In this document: positions 59,614 through 64,000 of the stretch, in pieces
Numbering within the stretch: the stretch's first letter is position 1
How the letters are laid out: each line of letters begins with the position of its first letter
Assembly: GCA_900471815.1 (NCBI GenBank)
Contig: UICE01000003.1
Location: forward strand, 767,558 to 831,557
Direction: 5' to 3'
Origin: Hyphomicrobiales bacterium
Lineage (GTDB): Bacteria > Pseudomonadota > Alphaproteobacteria > Rhizobiales > Rhizobiaceae
DNA length: 64,000 nucleotides
Notes under the pieces: generated by a model
What the model was told of the DNA's origin: nothing
Databases searched by the model: none
Seen by the model: the letters and a program-made list of their open reading frames with translations, nothing else
Made by a program: the position numbers and the translations under genes

Positions 59614-59650
59614 AAAAAAGCCCGTATTGTTTCGATATGGGCTTTTTTTA
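59614..59650. terminator. Bidirectional terminator between nlpD and the ATPase gene
   Basis: AAAAAAGCCC and GGGCTTTTTTT form a stem around a partly paired GTAT/ATAT region. T-runs exist on both strands, and the two genes converge here. Confidence 0.9.
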
Positions 59651-59652
59651 TT

Positions 59653-60516
59653 TTAAAGCTTCTTACCAAGACGCCCGGCAAGATCCTGTATGAACTGCCA
59701 TGCAACGCGACCGGAGCGCGCGCCACGCGTGGTTGACCATTCAAGTGCCTGCGCATGAAGCTGATCTTTTTCCATAGCCAGATCAAAATGTGCGGCGTAG
59801 CCGTCGATCATTGCAAGATAATCATCTTGGCTACACTTGTGAAATCCAAGCCAAAGACCAAAGCGGTCCGATAGAGACACCTTTTCTTCTACGGCTTCCG
59901 ATGGATTGATGGCTGTTGAACGCTCGTTCTCGATCATATCCCGCGGGAGCAGATGGCGGCGGTTCGATGTCGCATAAAAAATCACATTGTCCGGGCGGCC
60001 TTCGACACCGCCCTCGAGCGCGGCTTTCAATGATTTGTACGACGTATCATCATGGTCGAAAGAAAGATCATCGCAGAACAGGATAAACAGGTAGGGCGTA
60101 TTCTTGATGATGCCCATCAAGGCTGGCAGGCTATCAATGTCTTCGCGGTGAATTTCAATGAGTTTGAGCGGGTGAGCGACGGCCGGAGCTTCGGCATTTA
60201 CCGAAGCGTGCACGGCTTTCACAAGCGAAGACTTGCCCATGCCACGCGCACCCCAAAGCAGAACATTATTTGCCTGCATGCCATCGGCAAACCGTTTGGT
60301 ATTATCAAAGAGAATGTCGCGAACCGTATCAACACCTCTGATCAAGGAAATGTCGACGCGATTGACCTTATTGACGGGATCGAAACCGAGACGGGAAGGG
60401 TTCCATACAAAACAATCGGCAATTTCCAGATTGACAGGCTGCGGGGTTGGCGGCGCCATGCGCTCTAGCACAGCAATCAAACGGTCAAGTTTTTCGCTCA
60501 GCAATTCCTCAGTCAT
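59653..60516 (-). CDS. DUF815 AAA+ ATPase
   Basis: 287 residues from ATG 60516; longer starts up to 60624 overlap the yajC promoter region and have no better ribosome site. Walker A: LWGARGMGKSSLVKAVHA; Walker B: YLFILFCDDLSFDHDD; also ATSNRRHLLPRDM, the sensor-like block. This family of small ATPases (DUF815) is common in proteobacteria; the physiological role is unknown. Divergent from yajC. Confidence 0.88.
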   Translation of the reverse strand: MTEELLSEKLDRLIAVLERMAPPTPQPVNLEIADCFVWNPSRLGFDPVNKVNRVDISLIRGVDTVRDILFDNTKRFADGMQANNVLLWGARGMGKSSLVKAVHASVNAEAPAVAHPLKLIEIHREDIDSLPALMGIIKNTPYLFILFCDDLSFDHDDTSYKSLKAALEGGVEGRPDNVIFYATSNRRHLLPRDMIENERSTAINPSEAVEEKVSLSDRFGLWLGFHKCSQDDYLAMIDGYAAHFDLAMEKDQLHAQALEWSTTRGARSGRVAWQFIQDLAGRLGKKL

Positions 60517-60674
60517 ACCAGACATGCCCTTACATTCTTCAGTTTGAACGTCACTATCATGTTGACTGATAATGGAAAAGCAGTCGTGGTGGTTTTGTAC
60601 TGTTGCTTTTGCCAGCTTAAACATTGTATTGCGCTGGTTCTGACTGTTTCAAATTTGATCTATCTGGAGGTTCT

Positions 60675-61016
60675 ATGTTCGTAACTCCCGCATATGCACA
60701 GGCAACGGGTGCCGGTGGCGCTCCGGAAATGCTGATGAGCATTCTTCCCTTCATTTTGATCTTCGTGATCATGTATTTCCTGATCATCCGCCCGCAGCGT
60801 ACAGCCGCGAAGAAGCGTGAAGAGCAGCTGAAGAATATTCGCCGCGGCGACACCATTATTACCGGTGGTGGTTTTATCGCCAAGGTTACGAAAGTTTATG
60901 AAGACACTGGTGAGCTCGACGTTGAAATCGGTGATGGCGTAAAGGCTCGTGTTCTTCGTGGCATGGTTGCAGATGTTCGCGTTAAAGGCGAACCGGTTGC
61001 CGACAACAAGAAATAA
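60675..61016 (+). CDS. yajC: Preprotein translocase accessory subunit YajC
   Basis: 113 residues from ATG 60675 (TGGAGG 5 bases upstream). Ala/Thr-rich N-terminus, then one span (MSILPFILIFVIMYFLIIRP) followed by QRTAAKKREEQLKNIRRGD and VVTxGGxxGxV-type block TIITGGGFIAKVTKVYEDT. It associates with SecDF and YidC at the Sec translocon. It is followed by secDF after an attenuator-like hairpin. Confidence 0.95.
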   Translation: MFVTPAYAQATGAGGAPEMLMSILPFILIFVIMYFLIIRPQRTAAKKREEQLKNIRRGDTIITGGGFIAKVTKVYEDTGELDVEIGDGVKARVLRGMVADVRVKGEPVADNKK

Positions 61017-61028
61017 AGCTTAAGTGAT

Positions 61029-61052
61029 GGGCGGCCCTGGAGCCGCCCTTCT
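61029..61052 (+). terminator. Hairpin between yajC and secDF (attenuator-like)
   Basis: GGGCGGC (61029-61035) pairs perfectly with GCCGCCC (61042-61048), loop CCTGGA, then TTCT. The weak T-run would allow read-through into secDF. Confidence 0.6.
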
Positions 61053-61073
61053 GATTCTTGAGGTTGCGACCGT

Positions 61074-63344
61074 ATGCTTTACTTTAGCCGCTGGAAGACT
61101 GTTCTCATCTGGACTGTGGTCCTTGCCGGACTGATACTTTCGCTTCCCAATGCCTTTACGCAGAGCCAGCTGGACAGTTTGCCGGACTGGCTACCCAAGA
61201 AACAGCTTGCTCTCGGGCTTGATCTTGAAGGCGGCTCACGCATGCGCCTGCAGGTGGATAAAGAACATCTGCCTGATACCGATGCCACCGTTGCAGTTCT
61301 TACACGCCGTCTCAGCGAGCTTGGCTACGCCAAACCGCATGTTGTGACTGAACGCAATGGCCGGGTGTTGATTGAAGTGCCTGGTCTTTACGATTCCCAG
61401 CTACTCAAGGACATTCTAAGTCTCACAGGCGAATTAAGTTTCCGCATGGTCGATTCTTCCGTGCCGGTGCAGCAGGCGATAGACGGCACGCCGCCCGAAG
61501 GCGATGAGGTAGTCTACTCTTTTGACGATCCGCCTGTTGCCTATCTCGTCAAAAAAGAGCCGCTCGTTACCAACGAGAATTTTGTCGATGCACAAGCGGG
61601 AATTGACACGGCCACGCAGCAGCCGGTGATTACATTTCACCTCGACAGTGTCGGTGCGGATCGCTTCTCCAAGGCGACAAAAGCCGGTATCGGACAGTCA
61701 TTCGCCATTGTTCTCGATAATCAGGTTCTCTCGGCTCCTGTTATTCAGGAAGCGATACCCGGAAATACGGGGCAAATTGCTGGAAATTTCGATCTTTCAG
61801 GTGCCAGCAATCTCGCACTCGTCATGCGCGCCGGTTCGCTGCCTGCCAGTGTAACTGTCATTGAAGAGCGCACCGTGGGTACTGACCTTGGTGCTGCCTC
61901 CGTCTCCTACGGGAAAATCGCTGCCCTTGTTGGCGCAGCATTGGTTATCCTGTTCATGCTTTTGACTTATGGGTTGCTGGGTGTGATCGCCAGCATTGCT
62001 CTGGTTGTGAATGTCATTCTGATCCTAGCCGTCCTGACATTGTTCGGTGCACCGCTGACGCTTGCCGGCGTTGCCGGTATCGTTCTCACCATCGGAATGG
62101 CTGTCGATTCCAATGTACTTATTTATGAGCGTATTCGCGAGGACAGGCGGGCTGGTTTCTCGGTTATCCAGGCTATAGATTCGGGCTTCGCCCGTGCTCT
62201 TGCGACTATTGTCGATGCCAATGTCACGACATTGATCGCAGCTCTGGTCCTCTTCACACTTGGCAGCGGCCCCGTGCATGGATTTGCGCTGACGGTTACC
62301 ATCGGCATTGTCACGACATTGTTCACCACGTTCACTTTGACCCGATTGCTTGTTTCGGTTTGGGTGCAACGCTCCAAGCCAAAAGAAGTACCTGGCGCGC
62401 TGCTCAAGCTTGTTCCTTACAATACCAAGATCGCCTTCATGAAGCTGCGGAGTTTGACGCTGGGCTTTTCCGCCCTTTCAAGCATTGCAGCGATTGCGCT
62501 TTTCCTGATCATCGGGATGAATTTCGGCATTGATTTCAAGGGTGGAACGATGGTCGAAATGCAATCGTCGGAAGGTGCAATCGATCTTGATGACGTCTAC
62601 AGCCGCCTCGATGAACTCAATATCGGTGACGTGAAGATCGAACGCTTCAAATCCGACGACCGGGCGTTGATTACTGTGGGAAGTCAGGGCGAGGGCGAAG
62701 ATGCGGAACAGACCGTGGGCGTCAAAATCCGCGGCGAGTTTCAGGACGAGTATAATCTTCCACGGGTAGACGTCATTGGGCCGTCCGTATCATCGGAATT
62801 GTCTCAAGCAGGCATTTTGGCTGTGGGCCTTTGCCTCGTCTTGATCTTTGCCTATGTCTGGTTCCGATTTGAGTGGCACTTTGCTCTCGGTGCTATTCTC
62901 GCAACGATCCACGATGTGCTGCTTCTGCTTTTGATGTTCATTGTCTTCAAGATGGAATTCAATCTCTGGAGCATTGCCGCCTTGCTGGCGATTGTTGGCT
63001 ATTCGCTGAACGATACAGTGGTCATTTATGATCGGGTACGCGAGAATTTGCGCAAATATGGCAGCAATGTTTCGCTGTCCAGCATATTGGATGCGTCTAT
63101 TAATCAAACGCTATCACGTACCATTCTCACGTCTCTGGCGACCTTTCTGGCCCTCATTGTGCTTTACCTCTATGGCGGCGATGACGTGCGTTCCTTCGCG
63201 TTGACCATCGGTGTGGGCATTATTGTTGCGACATACTCCTCGATCTTCGTTGCTGGCCCGCTATTGATGCTCTTCGGGCTGAAGGGCCGCGACGTCATGG
63301 ATGAGCAGCATCCTGCGCCAATTACCGACGAAAGCAGGATTTAA
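61074..63344 (+). CDS. secDF: Fused protein translocase SecDF
   Basis: 756 residues, SecD and SecF in one chain. SecD half: GLDLEGGSRMRLQVD with the D-x-x-G-G motif, a periplasmic P1-like region shorter than in E. coli SecD, and TM block MAVDSNVLIYERIREDRRAG. SecF half starts near 455: IGMNFGIDFKGGTMVEM, and YSLNDTVVIYDRVRENLRKY. About 12 spans in total. It uses proton motive force to pull translocating proteins across the membrane. The fused form is common in Rhizobiales. Confidence 0.96.
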   Translation: MLYFSRWKTVLIWTVVLAGLILSLPNAFTQSQLDSLPDWLPKKQLALGLDLEGGSRMRLQVDKEHLPDTDATVAVLTRRLSELGYAKPHVVTERNGRVLIEVPGLYDSQLLKDILSLTGELSFRMVDSSVPVQQAIDGTPPEGDEVVYSFDDPPVAYLVKKEPLVTNENFVDAQAGIDTATQQPVITFHLDSVGADRFSKATKAGIGQSFAIVLDNQVLSAPVIQEAIPGNTGQIAGNFDLSGASNLALVMRAGSLPASVTVIEERTVGTDLGAASVSYGKIAALVGAALVILFMLLTYGLLGVIASIALVVNVILILAVLTLFGAPLTLAGVAGIVLTIGMAVDSNVLIYERIREDRRAGFSVIQAIDSGFARALATIVDANVTTLIAALVLFTLGSGPVHGFALTVTIGIVTTLFTTFTLTRLLVSVWVQRSKPKEVPGALLKLVPYNTKIAFMKLRSLTLGFSALSSIAAIALFLIIGMNFGIDFKGGTMVEMQSSEGAIDLDDVYSRLDELNIGDVKIERFKSDDRALITVGSQGEGEDAEQTVGVKIRGEFQDEYNLPRVDVIGPSVSSELSQAGILAVGLCLVLIFAYVWFRFEWHFALGAILATIHDVLLLLLMFIVFKMEFNLWSIAALLAIVGYSLNDTVVIYDRVRENLRKYGSNVSLSSILDASINQTLSRTILTSLATFLALIVLYLYGGDDVRSFALTIGVGIIVATYSSIFVAGPLLMLFGLKGRDVMDEQHPAPITDESRI

Positions 63345-63346
63345 AA

Positions 63347-63736
63347 GTGGCAAAAGGCATAGAGATTAGGGATGCGCATTTTCCAGGGCGCGCACCCATT
63401 GACGCTTATGGCAATGGCGGTTTTCGGTTTGCCGATATGTCACATCGCGGCTCGATCCTGTGCCTTCCTTCCGGGATACATGGCTGGGAGCCAAAAACAC
63501 CGCCCGTACCGACTGCGACTGATTTGGCCCTAGTTCTCGAACAATCTGCGGAAATTGAAATCCTGCTGGTCGGCACTGGTACAGAACTGCGCCGTTTGCC
63601 GGAAGAGTTGCGGGAAATATTGCGCAAGCACCGTATTTCATCCGATCCGATGAGCACCGGCGCGGCGGTGCGTACTTATAATGTGCTCTTGGCTGAAAAC
63701 CGCGCCGTGGCTGCGGCGTTGTTTGCGGTGGATTAA
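63347..63736 (+). CDS. Mth938-like domain protein (DUF498)
   Basis: 129 residues from GTG 63347, two bases after secDF. HFPGRAPIDAYGNGGFRFAD, EILLVGTGTELRRLP and DPMSTGAAVRTYNVLLAENR are the family blocks (NDUFAF3-like fold). Homologues sit next to secDF and a phytoene-synthase-like gene across alphaproteobacteria and are linked to respiratory complex I assembly by analogy with mitochondrial NDUFAF3. The function in this host is not shown. Confidence 0.88.
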   Translation: MAKGIEIRDAHFPGRAPIDAYGNGGFRFADMSHRGSILCLPSGIHGWEPKTPPVPTATDLALVLEQSAEIEILLVGTGTELRRLPEELREILRKHRISSDPMSTGAAVRTYNVLLAENRAVAAALFAVD

Positions 63737-63763
63737 TTCTCCGGTCCGGCTATATCTCACCCC

Positions 63764-64000
63764 ATGAATGTCAATGAAACTCACTGCATCCAGTTGCTGC
63801 GGGACGCCGATCCTGATCGCTATCTGTCTGTCTTATATGCACCGGAAGTCAAGCGGGGCGCTTTAGCGGCTCTTTACGCGTTTAATGTCGAAATCGCGCG
63901 GATTCGCGATTTGATTCACGATCCTTTGCCGGGCGAAGTGCGGCTGCAATGGTGGCGCGATCTGATCAATGGCACAGAGCATGGTGCAGCAGCAGGTAAC
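63764..64000 (+). CDS. Phytoene/squalene synthase family protein (start only)
   Basis: 79 codons to the end of the window, continuing beyond it. The N-terminus has DADPDRYLSVLYAPEVKRGA, LAALYAFNVEIARIRDLIHD, and EVRLQWWRDLINGTEH, matching NDUFAF6-type members of the squalene/phytoene synthase family. The usual first DXXXD motif region would lie further on. Together with the upstream Mth938-like (NDUFAF3-like) gene this looks like a complex I assembly pair. Confidence 0.8.
   Translation, partial: MNVNETHCIQLLRDADPDRYLSVLYAPEVKRGALAALYAFNVEIARIRDLIHDPLPGEVRLQWWRDLINGTEHGAAAGN

Overview
The window joins two kinds of DNA. Positions 1 to about 27,380 are the right-hand part of a tailed-phage (siphovirus-like) prophage. 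Positions about 27,380 to 64,000 are chromosomal backbone of an alphaproteobacterium of the order Hyphomicrobiales, most likely the Brucella/Ochrobactrum group. The host call rests on gene content and order: a tolC with a PIMT-like methyltransferase upstream and popZ-valS downstream, an exoR homologue, dgt-argS-SPOR protein-nagZ-scpAB-tatABC-serS-surE-pcm-nlpD, and yajC with a fused secDF. It is inference from protein recognition, not a database match.

Prophage, left to right. The HK97-type capsid gene is cut by the window edge. It is followed by head-tail connector, head closure, HK97-gp10 and DUF3168 genes, the tail tube protein, a GTA-gp10-like tail assembly chaperone pair, the tape measure protein, a distal tail protein with an inserted carbohydrate-binding-like domain, a DUF2163 protein, a GNAT protein and a J-like tail tip protein. 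Next come three tandem related small tail proteins, further small tail genes and an SGNH-hydrolase tail spike. A tRNA-Trp-like gene lies inside the tail operon. The lysis block holds an amidase endolysin, holin-like genes and an overlapping Rz/Rz1 pair, and it ends at a strong terminator at 18,171.

Accessory and control region (18.2-27.3 kb). A two-gene CBASS-type operon lies on the minus strand: a CD-NTase with an AGS-C-like sensor domain and an S-4TM pore-forming effector. Beside it is a minus-strand run of small genes including DUF982 and SRAP (YedK/HMCES-like) genes, which start next to a perfect alphaproteobacterial LexA box. Two zinc-ribbon proteins are transcribed the other way. After an uncharacterised HTH-like protein comes a regulatory operon (XRE repressor, PrtN-like activator, two AlpA-like HTH proteins). 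It is separated from divergent early genes by an array of AACG-N5-CGTT operator-like sites. At the far right lie a six-codon reading frame with four AGA codons and, five bases later, an unusual tRNA-Arg(UCU)-like gene that appears to lack a D-arm. The prophage probably ends at the 3' end of tRNA-Asn (27,379-27,453, minus strand). The integrase is not in the window.

Host region. It carries tRNA-Asn and tRNA-Cys, a periplasmic protein with five internal repeats, a CBS-domain HlyC/CorC protein, an APH(3')-like kinase, a small GGDEF protein, a PIMT-like methyltransferase, TolC, PopZ, ValS, a FadL-type porin, ExoR, exonuclease III, an NCS2 purine permease, ErpA, a dGTPase-like protein and ArgS. 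A large SPOR protein and NagZ follow, then the ScpAB condensin partners, the Tat translocase, SerS, SurE, a second PIMT, a degenerate LytM (NlpD-like) lipoprotein, an AAA+ ATPase, YajC and SecDF. A Mth938-like protein and the start of a phytoene/squalene synthase-like gene close the window. The genes are mostly envelope biogenesis, protein export and cell-division functions in a conserved order.
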